Shown here: positions 22,865 through 29,065 of the stretch, one piece after another
Position numbering within the stretch: the first letter of the stretch is position 1
How the letters are laid out: each line of letters begins with the position of its first letter
From: Marixanthomonas sp963974425
GTDB lineage: Bacteria > Bacteroidota > Bacteroidia > Flavobacteriales > Flavobacteriaceae
Length of the DNA: 29,065 nucleotides
Direction: 5' to 3'
Assembly: GCF_963974425.1 (NCBI RefSeq)
Contig: NZ_CAXBCK010000047.1
Location: forward strand, 1-29,065
Notes under the pieces: model-generated
What the model saw: the letters and a program-made list of their open reading frames with translations, nothing else
Told to the model about the DNA's origin: nothing
Database searches by the model: none
Made by a program: the position numbers and the translations under genes

Positions 22865-22872
22865 CAAAGGTA
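22865..22872 (-). promoter_or_regulatory. gltX promoter -7 element
   Basis: The minus strand reads TACCTTTG, an exact TAnnTTTG match, 25 bases upstream of the gltX ATG. A TTG for the -33 element is not evident. Confidence 0.5.
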
Positions 22873-22934
22873 ATGAATCTGTAAGAGAAAGTTTTGTGGG
22901 AATTTGTATCTTTTGCACTTAAAAATCAATACCA

Positions 22935-24398
22935 ATGAAAAAAATAGTACTATTAACAATTTTGCTTATTTCAAACTTTACTTATGCTCAATGGCAACTT
23001 CTAGGACAAACAATTTTTGGCGATTCAAATCAAAATCAAATAGGTTATACTACTGCAGTTAGTGGTATTGGTGATAGGATGGTGTTTTTAAGATACGGTT
23101 CAAGCCCATCTAATCAACTTATTGCCAAAGTTTATCATTTTGTGAATGAAGATTGGGTACAAATTGGAGACGATGTAACGCTATTAAATGGAGTAAACTT
23201 AAGAGGTATGGTAGCTATGAATAATGAAGGTAATAGGTTTGTTGCTGGTACTTACGTTCTTAATGGTGAAGGAAAGGTCATGGTTTTTGAATTAGAGAAT
23301 AATACTTGGGTGCAAATAGGCGAAGATATTACAAGTGAGTTTGTAGATGATGAATTTGGACAAACAGTTGACATGAATGGGAATGGGAATGTTATTGTAT
23401 GTGGAGCTCCTGAACCTTCAGAAGGATATGTTAAGGCTTATGAGTTTATTAATAACGAATGGATACAAAAAGGCGATAATCTCATAGGTGATGTTATAGA
23501 AGATAGGTTTGGGTCCTCAGTAGCAATTAACGGAGAAGGAAATAGAATAGCTGTTGCAGCACCAGATAATGATGAAATAATAATCAATGCAGGGCAAGTA
23601 AAGATATTTGAATTTCAAAATGGGGAATGGCAGCTTTTGGGTAGCTCTATTTTAGGCAAACAACAAGATGATTATATAGGAACAGCTTATTCCCCAGGAA
23701 ATAACGGCATTGATTTAAATGAAGTTGGTGATGTTATTGCAATTGGTACTTGGAGGCATCTCGATAATCAAAATAATTGGGTAGGACAAGTTAATGTACA
23801 TGAGTTTATTGATGAGAACTGGACATTAAAAGGATTGTCTTTTGAAGGTAGAGAAGATACTAACTTCTTTGGTGGTTCAATTTCTTTAAACGCAGAAGGA
23901 AATATAGTTGCTATGAGTGATATATCGAGTAAGTTTGGTTCCCAAGTAGTGATAAGTAAATTTGAAAACAATGAATGGACAAATTATGGAAACTCAGTTT
24001 TTCCTCCCAATCAACAATCATCTTTTTTCGCATTTAGTATTGATATGAATGATACTGGCAATATATTGGTGGTTGGGGATCCTGACGATGGAAACACAAG
24101 CGTAGGACAAATTCATGCCTTTAAATATAATCCTGATTTAACTGTTTCAGAACCAATGGATAAAAATGAATTAATTTTTTACCCCAATCCCAATAATGGT
24201 GACTTTTTTATCAAGTTTTCTGAAAATTTTGAGTCGATTTCAGTACATATCACAGATGTCTCAGGTAAACGAATAAGTGAATTACAGTTTTCGAATATGA
24301 AGGAAGTTTTTGTTCAAGAAAATATTTCGGCAGGAGTATATTTTGTAAAGGTGCAGACAGCTAATTCGAAGTCAACTTTTAAAATGATTGTAGAATAA
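22935..24398 (+). CDS. Secreted seven-repeat propeller-like protein with T9SS sorting domain
   Basis: A 487-residue exported protein. A signal peptide (about 1-19, ending TYAQ) is followed by seven units of about 50-65 residues. Each begins near WxxxG, continues through FG..V..N..GN.(I/V)A(V/I)..P, and ends in G.V.V.EF.N..W, as in FG-GAP/beta-propeller blades. Seven units make a complete seven-bladed propeller plausible. After a short linker, residues 412-487 form a type A T9SS C-terminal signal: ELIFYPNPNNGDFFIKF, VSGKRI, ISAGVYFVKV and a final FKMIVE. The protein should therefore pass the outer membrane via the type IX system and be attached to, or released from, the surface. No Asp-rich EF-hand-like calcium loops or catalytic motif were noticed. 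A possible role is binding sugars or surfaces. Monocistronic. Confidence 0.9.
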   Translation: MKKIVLLTILLISNFTYAQWQLLGQTIFGDSNQNQIGYTTAVSGIGDRMVFLRYGSSPSNQLIAKVYHFVNEDWVQIGDDVTLLNGVNLRGMVAMNNEGNRFVAGTYVLNGEGKVMVFELENNTWVQIGEDITSEFVDDEFGQTVDMNGNGNVIVCGAPEPSEGYVKAYEFINNEWIQKGDNLIGDVIEDRFGSSVAINGEGNRIAVAAPDNDEIIINAGQVKIFEFQNGEWQLLGSSILGKQQDDYIGTAYSPGNNGIDLNEVGDVIAIGTWRHLDNQNNWVGQVNVHEFIDENWTLKGLSFEGREDTNFFGGSISLNAEGNIVAMSDISSKFGSQVVISKFENNEWTNYGNSVFPPNQQSSFFAFSIDMNDTGNILVVGDPDDGNTSVGQIHAFKYNPDLTVSEPMDKNELIFYPNPNNGDFFIKFSENFESISVHITDVSGKRISELQFSNMKEVFVQENISAGVYFVKVQTANSKSTFKMIVE

Positions 24399-24527
24399 CC
24401 TCTTTAAGTGACAAAACACTTGATTTTACTTTAATATTGGAGCAATTTTTGATAGTAAACTAGCTCACAGAAGTCTTGAAATAAAATTGTATTTTTAGGA
24501 GTTCTATATAAAACGATTGTAAGTACT

Positions 24528-27500
24528 ATGAGCACCTTCAATATCATTCAGCAAAAGCTGGAACAATTCATTAAAAAATTCTACACCAATGAATTGATAA
24601 AAGGCGCTATTTTGTTCTTTGCTATTGGCTTGCTTTACTTATTACTTACGCTACTTGTTGAATATTTTTTATGGCTTAGCCCATTAGGCAGAACTATTTT
24701 GTTTTGGGTTTTTATAGCTGTTGAAATCACACTTTTTATTCGTTTTATTGCGTTTCCGTTAGCCAAATTACTAAAATTTCAGAATGGAATTTCATACGAA
24801 GAAGCTTCTGCAATTATTGGAAATCACTTCCCAAATGTGAGCGATAAGTTGTTAAATGTAATTCAGTTGAACAGAAACCAACACGAAAGTGAGTTATTAG
24901 CAGCGAGTATTGATCAAAAAGCTTCCGAATTACAACCTATCCCGTTTCAAACGGCAGTTGATTTCAAAAAGAACGCCAAATATTTGAAATATGCAGCCAT
25001 TCCAGTGCTCATATTTATAGTGATTAGTTTATTGGGTGAAAAAGATCTTTTTTCCAGCAGCTACCAGCGGGTTGTAAATTACGATACGGCTTATGAACCG
25101 CCGGCACCGTTTAATTTTGTGGTGTTAAATGATAACCTTTTAGCAATAGAAAGTAAAAATTATACGCTAAAAATAAGAACGCAAGGAACCGTCATACCGC
25201 AGAACGCAAGTATTGAATTTAATAACGAAACCTATTACCTACAACAAACAGCACCCGGTTTGTTTGAATATACTTTTTCACAATCCTTGGAGCCGATTGA
25301 TTTCAACCTAAAAGCCAATAAAGTTCAATCTAGAAGTTATACACTTGATGTCGTTAAAACTCCGTCATTACTTGGTTTTGAAATGATTTTAAATTATCCT
25401 TCCTATACCGGAAAGCAAGATGAAACCTTAAAAAGCACGGGCAATGCGACCATTCCTGAAGGCACACAAGTTACTTGGCAAGTGGCAACTAAAAACACTC
25501 AACAAGTCAATTTAAAAACGGCCGATACCATCTATGGTTTTGCTGAAGAAAAACAACAATTCAACTTTCAGAAAAACATATACTCTAAGTTGGATTACGC
25601 GATAACGACTTCCAACGAAAACCTGAAAAACTACGAAAATCTATCTTTCACATTAGGTGTAATTAAAGACGAATTCCCTGAAATTGATGTTCAGTCCAAA
25701 CAAGACAGTACCGACACTCAATTGGTTTATTTTTTAGGCCGTGTAAGTGATGATTACGGATTGACAAAACTGCGTTTGGTCTATTACCCAACCGGAGAAG
25801 AAGAAAAGGCCAAAAAGGAACCGCTTTCACTTAACAAGAGCAATTTTGACCAGTTTGTATATACATTTCCGGGGCAATTGCCATTAGAGGAAGGTGTAGC
25901 GTATGACTATTATTTTGAAGTATTTGACAACGATGCTATTCATAATTTCAAATCTAGTAAATCTGGTGTGTATTCCTTCAGAAAATTAACCGATGGTGAA
26001 CTACAGAACGAACAATTGAAACAACAAGATGCCAATATTAAGGACTTGGACAAGACATTGGAAAAAATGAAAGAGCAGGATAAAAGCTTGGAAGAGTTGT
26101 CTAAAACCCAAAAAGAAAAGAAAGAACTGAATTGGAACGATAAAAAGAAACTGGAAAATTTCATCAAACGGCAAAAACAACAAGAGCAGATGATGAAGAA
26201 TTTTTCAAAAGAAATGAAGGAGAATCTTGAAAATTTCCAACCCCAAGAGAAAGATGATCCTTTTAAAGAACAATTGGAAGACCGTTTACGAGAAAATGAA
26301 GAACGCCTAAAAGAGAATGAAAAGCTGTTGGATGAATTGGAAAAGCTGCAGAATAAAATTCAGAAAGAAGATTTAACTGAAAAATTAGAAAAACTTGCCA
26401 AGCAAAATAAAAATCAAGAAAAGAATTTGGAGCAATTGGTAGAGTTAACAAAGCGTTACTATGTCACCAAAAAAGCCGAAAAGCTAGCTGAAGATCTTTA
26501 TAAATTGGGTGAAGAGCAAGAGAACCTTTCAAAAGCCCCAGAAGAAGAAAACACCAAAGAAGCTCAAGAAGAGCTTAACAAAAAGTTTGAGGAGTATAAA
26601 GAAGAGAAAAAGCAATTAGAAAAAGATAATGAAGATTTAAAAGAACCGATGGACCTTCCTAAAGATGAAATAGGGGAGAAAGTAGTTGATAAAGAACAAC
26701 AAAATGCTTCTGAAAAATTAGAACAACAACAAAAGCAAGATGCTCAAAAAAGTCAGCAAAAAGCGGGTGAAAAGATGAAAGAAATGGGCAAGCAAATGCA
26801 GATGCAAATGCAAGCTGGACAAATGGAAACCATTGAAGAAGATGTAAAAATGCTTCGGCAAATCTTAGATAATTTAATCGTGTTTTCCTTTGGGCAAGAA
26901 GATTTAATGGAAGAGTTTAAAACCATCGATTATGGTAGTCCTGTCTTCGGAAAAAAATTAAATATTCAAAACGACCTTAAACTTAATTTTGAACATGTGG
27001 ATGATAGTATTTTTGCCCTTTCGTTACGCCAGCCTATGATTAGCGGTAAAATAAATAGTACGCTTACCGAAATTCAATACAATATTGATAAATCTCTTGA
27101 TCGTTTAGCACAAAACCAAATGCGACAAGGTGTTTCAAGCCAACAATACACGGTAACTGGAGCCAATGAACTTGCTATCATGTTGAGTGAATTATTGAAC
27201 AATATGCAAAATCAAATGCAGATGAATGCTTCTGGTCAAGGTCAGGGACAGGGACAAGGCCAAGGCAACGGCCAAGGCGACGGAAAAGGCTTTCAACTTC
27301 CAGATATCATTAAAAAACAAGAAAGCCTTTCCGAACAAATGAAAGAAGGAATGGAAGGTCAACAAGGTGGTGATAAAGGAAAAAAAGAGGGTCAAGGAGA
27401 GGGAGAAGGTAAAGGAGAAGGTGAAGGCCAAGGAGAAGGAAGTGGTGAAGGAGGCGAAGGAGGTGAAGGTGGAAGTCAAGGCCAACAAGACGGAAAGTCT

Positions 27501-27932
27501 GGAAATGGAAATAGCGAACAATCCAGTGAAAAATTGTATGAAATCTACAAGCAACAGCAAATGCTTAGGCAACAATTGGAAGACCGATTAAACAAAGAAG
27601 GACTAAAAGGAAAAGCAGGCGAATTGCTTCGCGAAATGGAGGGTGTAGAACAACAGTTGCTAGAAAAAGGATTTAATCAACAAACGCTTCAGCGAATGCT
27701 CAATTTACAGCATCAATTATTAAAATTGGATAAAGCTTCTTTTGAACAAGGAGAAGAAAATAGAAGAGAATCTGAAACCAATAGAAAGCAATTTTCCAAC
27801 AACCTACGCTTATCACCTGAAGCAATTAAAAAGTACTTTAACACAACTGAAATTTTAAACAGGGAAGCACTACCTTTGCAACCACAATTTAAAGAAAAAG
27901 TACAAACTTATTTTAAGCAAACGAATGATTGA
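24528..27932 (+). CDS. DUF4175 family large coiled-coil membrane protein
   Basis: A 1134-residue protein of the Bacteroidota DUF4175 family, of unknown function. It has two membrane segments near the N-terminus (about 23-45 and 50-75), a third at about 151-172, then a beta-rich periplasmic part (about 190-480, including EMILNYPSYTGK and DDYGLTKLRLVYY). A long Lys/Glu/Gln-rich coiled coil (about 495-780) follows, then low-complexity Gly-Gln (about 903-920) and Gly-Glu/Gly-Gln (about 955-985) tracts and a helical C-terminus. The low-complexity codons create open antisense frames that are not genes. The gene overlaps ybeY by 8 bases, so the two are translationally coupled; the order DUF4175-ybeY-mnmG is a recurrent arrangement in this phylum. 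The overlap suggests co-regulation rather than a shown joint role. Confidence 0.88.
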   Translation: MSTFNIIQQKLEQFIKKFYTNELIKGAILFFAIGLLYLLLTLLVEYFLWLSPLGRTILFWVFIAVEITLFIRFIAFPLAKLLKFQNGISYEEASAIIGNHFPNVSDKLLNVIQLNRNQHESELLAASIDQKASELQPIPFQTAVDFKKNAKYLKYAAIPVLIFIVISLLGEKDLFSSSYQRVVNYDTAYEPPAPFNFVVLNDNLLAIESKNYTLKIRTQGTVIPQNASIEFNNETYYLQQTAPGLFEYTFSQSLEPIDFNLKANKVQSRSYTLDVVKTPSLLGFEMILNYPSYTGKQDETLKSTGNATIPEGTQVTWQVATKNTQQVNLKTADTIYGFAEEKQQFNFQKNIYSKLDYAITTSNENLKNYENLSFTLGVIKDEFPEIDVQSKQDSTDTQLVYFLGRVSDDYGLTKLRLVYYPTGEEEKAKKEPLSLNKSNFDQFVYTFPGQLPLEEGVAYDYYFEVFDNDAIHNFKSSKSGVYSFRKLTDGELQNEQLKQQDANIKDLDKTLEKMKEQDKSLEELSKTQKEKKELNWNDKKKLENFIKRQKQQEQMMKNFSKEMKENLENFQPQEKDDPFKEQLEDRLRENEERLKENEKLLDELEKLQNKIQKEDLTEKLEKLAKQNKNQEKNLEQLVELTKRYYVTKKAEKLAEDLYKLGEEQENLSKAPEEENTKEAQEELNKKFEEYKEEKKQLEKDNEDLKEPMDLPKDEIGEKVVDKEQQNASEKLEQQQKQDAQKSQQKAGEKMKEMGKQMQMQMQAGQMETIEEDVKMLRQILDNLIVFSFGQEDLMEEFKTIDYGSPVFGKKLNIQNDLKLNFEHVDDSIFALSLRQPMISGKINSTLTEIQYNIDKSLDRLAQNQMRQGVSSQQYTVTGANELAIMLSELLNNMQNQMQMNASGQGQGQGQGQGNGQGDGKGFQLPDIIKKQESLSEQMKEGMEGQQGGDKGKKEGQGEGEGKGEGEGQGEGSGEGGEGGEGGSQGQQDGKSGNGNSEQSSEKLYEIYKQQQMLRQQLEDRLNKEGLKGKAGELLREMEGVEQQLLEKGFNQQTLQRMLNLQHQLLKLDKASFEQGEENRRESETNRKQFSNNLRLSPEAIKKYFNTTEILNREALPLQPQFKEKVQTYFKQTND

Positions 27933-28341
27933 ATTTTATTCTGAAACGAATTTTGAGTTAGAACATAATCAGGAAATTTCAGACTGGATTTCATTAATAA
28001 TTTCTACTGAAAATTATAAAGAAGGTGAGATTGTTTACGTTTTTTGTGATGACGCTTATTTACATAAGTTAAATGTTCAGTTTTTAGATCACGATACTTT
28101 GACTGATATTATCAGTTTCGACAATTCGTTAGGAAAACAAATTCACGGAGAAATTTATATTTCTGTAGAACGTGTAAAGGAAAATGCAAAAACATATTCG
28201 GTTTCGTTTCAAGATGAATTACACCGGGTCATTATCCACGGAATCCTACACTATTGTGGCTATAAAGACAAAACCGATGATGAAGCTTCGCTTATGCGTA
28301 CTAAGGAAAATGAAGCCTTAGAAAAGCGCTCTTTTCTGTAG
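27925..28341 (+). CDS. ybeY: Endoribonuclease YbeY (rRNA maturation)
   Basis: A 138-residue metal-dependent endoribonuclease of the UPF0054/YbeY family, acting in 16S rRNA 3'-end maturation and ribosome quality control. Family features: LTDIISFD (about 53-60), IHGEIYIS (about 72-79) and the metal motif HRVIIHGILHYCGYKDK near residue 100. In the canonical HGxLHLxGYDH the third ligand is His; here the corresponding position is Asp (HGILHYCGYKD). To my knowledge this CGYKDK form is usual in Bacteroidota, so it is probably active with a 2-His/1-Asp site. The start overlaps the DUF4175 gene by 8 bases. The length is at the short end of the family. Confidence 0.93.
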   Translation: MIEFYSETNFELEHNQEISDWISLIISTENYKEGEIVYVFCDDAYLHKLNVQFLDHDTLTDIISFDNSLGKQIHGEIYISVERVKENAKTYSVSFQDELHRVIIHGILHYCGYKDKTDDEASLMRTKENEALEKRSFL

Positions 28342-28373
28342 AACGTTGATTTACAAATAATTATATAATTAAG

Positions 28374-28404
28374 TTGCTGATTATAAGCAATTTAGCTATC
28401 TTTG
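28374..28404 (+). promoter_or_regulatory. mnmG promoter (flavobacterial type)
   Basis: TTG (28374-28376) followed after 20 bases by TATCTTTG (28397-28404) is a textbook Bacteroidota promoter (TTG / TAnnTTTG). It would yield a leader of about 135 bases before the mnmG ATG, carrying the long hairpin and the palindrome described below. Confidence 0.75.
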
Positions 28405-28443
28405 CGCCCATTTAAAAAAGAACACTGATTTTAATGTGGTACA

Positions 28444-28490
28444 CTGAGCCCTTAGATAAAAGCTTGTTCTGATTTTATCGAAGGGTTCAG
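28444..28490. repeat. Long hairpin in the mnmG leader
   Basis: Arms 28444-28461 and 28473-28490 are complementary at 16 of 18 positions, with an 11-base loop. ACACT before and AGTGT after (near 28506) extend the symmetry. The TCGAAGGGTTCAG and GCAGTCGAAGTG stretches resemble dispersed palindromic repeats of flavobacterial genomes, so this may be a REP-like unit inserted between promoter and gene. It lacks a T-run and is unlikely to be a simple terminator. Confidence 0.65.
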
Positions 28491-28507
28491 GATAAACGCA
28501 GTCGAAG

Positions 28508-28523
28508 TGTTCCACGTGGAACA
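28508..28523. promoter_or_regulatory. parS-like ParB-binding site
   Basis: TGTTCCACGTGGAACA is a perfect 16-base palindrome. It matches the bacterial centromere consensus TGTTTCACGTGAAACA except for one symmetric pair of changes that also occurs in known parS sites (for example in Pseudomonas). ParB spreads from such sites to organise and segregate the origin region. It sits 21 bases before the mnmG ATG, in a gene context that is origin-proximal in many bacteria. Confidence 0.8.
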
Positions 28524-28544
28524 ATGGAAAATAAAAGATAATTT

Positions 28545-29065
28545 ATGTTTGAAAAGGAATATGATGTTATAGTAGTTGGTGCGGGTCACGCAGGTTCTGA
28601 AGCTGCCGCCGCTGCCGCTAATTTGGGGTCAAAAACATTGTTGATTACCATGAATTTGCAAAACATTGCCCAGATGTCTTGCAACCCAGCTATGGGTGGA
28701 ATTGCAAAAGGTCAAATTGTTCGGGAGATAGATGCGCTTGGTGGCTATAGCGGAATTGTGTCAGATAAATCTGCGATCCAATTTAAGATGTTGAATAAAT
28801 CCAAAGGGCCAGCGATGTGGAGTCCAAGAGTTCAAAGTGACCGAATGATGTTTTCAGAAACTTGGCGTTTGATGCTCGAACAAACTCCAAACTTAGATTT
28901 CTATCAAGAAATGGTTTCAGGTATTTTAGTAGAAGACGGTAAAGTTGTTGGAGTAAAAACTTCGTTGGGTTTAGAAGTAAAATCAAAATCGGTTGTGTTG
29001 ACCAACGGAACTTTTTTAAACGGATTAATCCATATTGGAGAAAAACAATTTGGAGGTGGTAGAGC
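28545..29065 (+). CDS. mnmG: tRNA uridine-5-carboxymethylaminomethyl modification enzyme MnmG (5' part)
   Basis: The first 173 codons of mnmG (gidA); the gene runs off the window's right edge. MnmG, with MnmE, installs cmnm5 groups on the wobble uridine of several tRNAs using FAD and a folate. The FAD-binding dinucleotide fold is unmistakable: VIVVGAGHAGSEAAAAAA (about residues 6-23). The family-specific MSCNPAMGGIAKGQIVREIDALGG follows (about 44-67), then QFKMLNKSKGPAMWSPR (about 80-96), diagnostic for GidA. ATG 28545 gives MFEKEYDVIVVG, the standard start. An ATG at 28524 leads to a stop after five codons. It has its own promoter at 28374-28404. Confidence 0.96.
   Translation, partial: MFEKEYDVIVVGAGHAGSEAAAAAANLGSKTLLITMNLQNIAQMSCNPAMGGIAKGQIVREIDALGGYSGIVSDKSAIQFKMLNKSKGPAMWSPRVQSDRMMFSETWRLMLEQTPNLDFYQEMVSGILVEDGKVVGVKTSLGLEVKSKSVVLTNGTFLNGLIHIGEKQFGGGR

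Noticed and set aside
24399..24527. Promoter for the DUF4175 gene (TTG at 24476 with TATTTTTA at 24490)
   Set aside because: The spacing is only 11 bases and the -7 element has a mismatch, so it does not meet the Bacteroidota consensus.
27235..27290. Short tandem DNA repeats that could suggest a CRISPR or VNTR locus
   Set aside because: They are in-frame GQ codons inside one gene, without the unit length or unique spacers of a CRISPR array.
27192..27575. Antisense open frame of 127 codons and a plus-strand frame at 27367-27591 within the DUF4175 gene
   Set aside because: Both are side effects of the Gly-Gln/Gly-Glu repeat codons; the products are low-complexity (Leu/Ser/Phe or Lys/Glu) and the DUF4175 frame is continuous.
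28524..28541. ATG at 28524 as the mnmG start or a leader peptide
   Set aside because: It reaches a stop after five codons and is out of frame with the MnmG start motif MFEKEYDVIVVG.

Overview
The window looks like chromosomal DNA of a member of the Bacteroidota, most probably the family Flavobacteriaceae. The signs are low G+C, the phylum's TAnnTTTG promoter cores, start sites without Shine-Dalgarno sequences, a type IX secretion (T9SS) sorting domain, a DUF4175 protein, and the YbeY variant typical of this phylum. Most of it is ordinary housekeeping DNA. I see no CRISPR array, restriction system, toxin-antitoxin pair, prophage or insertion sequence.

Positions 1-1740 look like an accessory, cassette-like segment. 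A strongly foldable non-coding stretch (1-228) is followed by three low-G+C genes: a membrane-anchored unknown, a DinB-fold protein and a small tail-anchored protein. A further imperfect palindrome lies just before the next gene. From 1748 come a CtpA/Prc-type periplasmic protease, a fatty acid hydroxylase-family membrane enzyme and a small nuclease-fold-like protein. Next is a tandem trio of related secreted proteins (5185-7110), probably one operon, each with a single GIGT..P..LxVxG motif and a shared C-terminal pattern.

On the minus strand, rpiB, a zinc efflux (CDF) transporter and elaA form a tight operon. Upstream lies a 531-base AT-rich gene-free stretch with at least seven TTGTTAAYA-like motifs; together with a parS-like palindrome 19 kb away it hints at an origin-proximal location. 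DUF2007 (minus), rnr, a DUF2807 protein and a LysE-family exporter follow. Then come tRNA-Cys, and folB and glnS divergently transcribed from overlapping promoters.

The minus-strand pair at 15835-18223 joins a phosphoethanolamine transferase-like sulfatase-fold enzyme to a small membrane-anchored protein resembling the FAM151/GDPD phosphodiesterase fold. This is a plausible two-gene envelope-modification unit and the least described functional pairing here. A YtxH / holin-like / small-protein operon, an SPFH (stomatin-like) protein, an outer-membrane beta-barrel protein and gltX follow.

The right end holds a secreted protein with seven visible propeller-like repeats and a T9SS sorting domain. 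It is followed by the large coiled-coil DUF4175 protein, which overlaps ybeY. A textbook flavobacterial promoter, a long hairpin and the parS-like palindrome then lead into mnmG, which is cut by the window edge.
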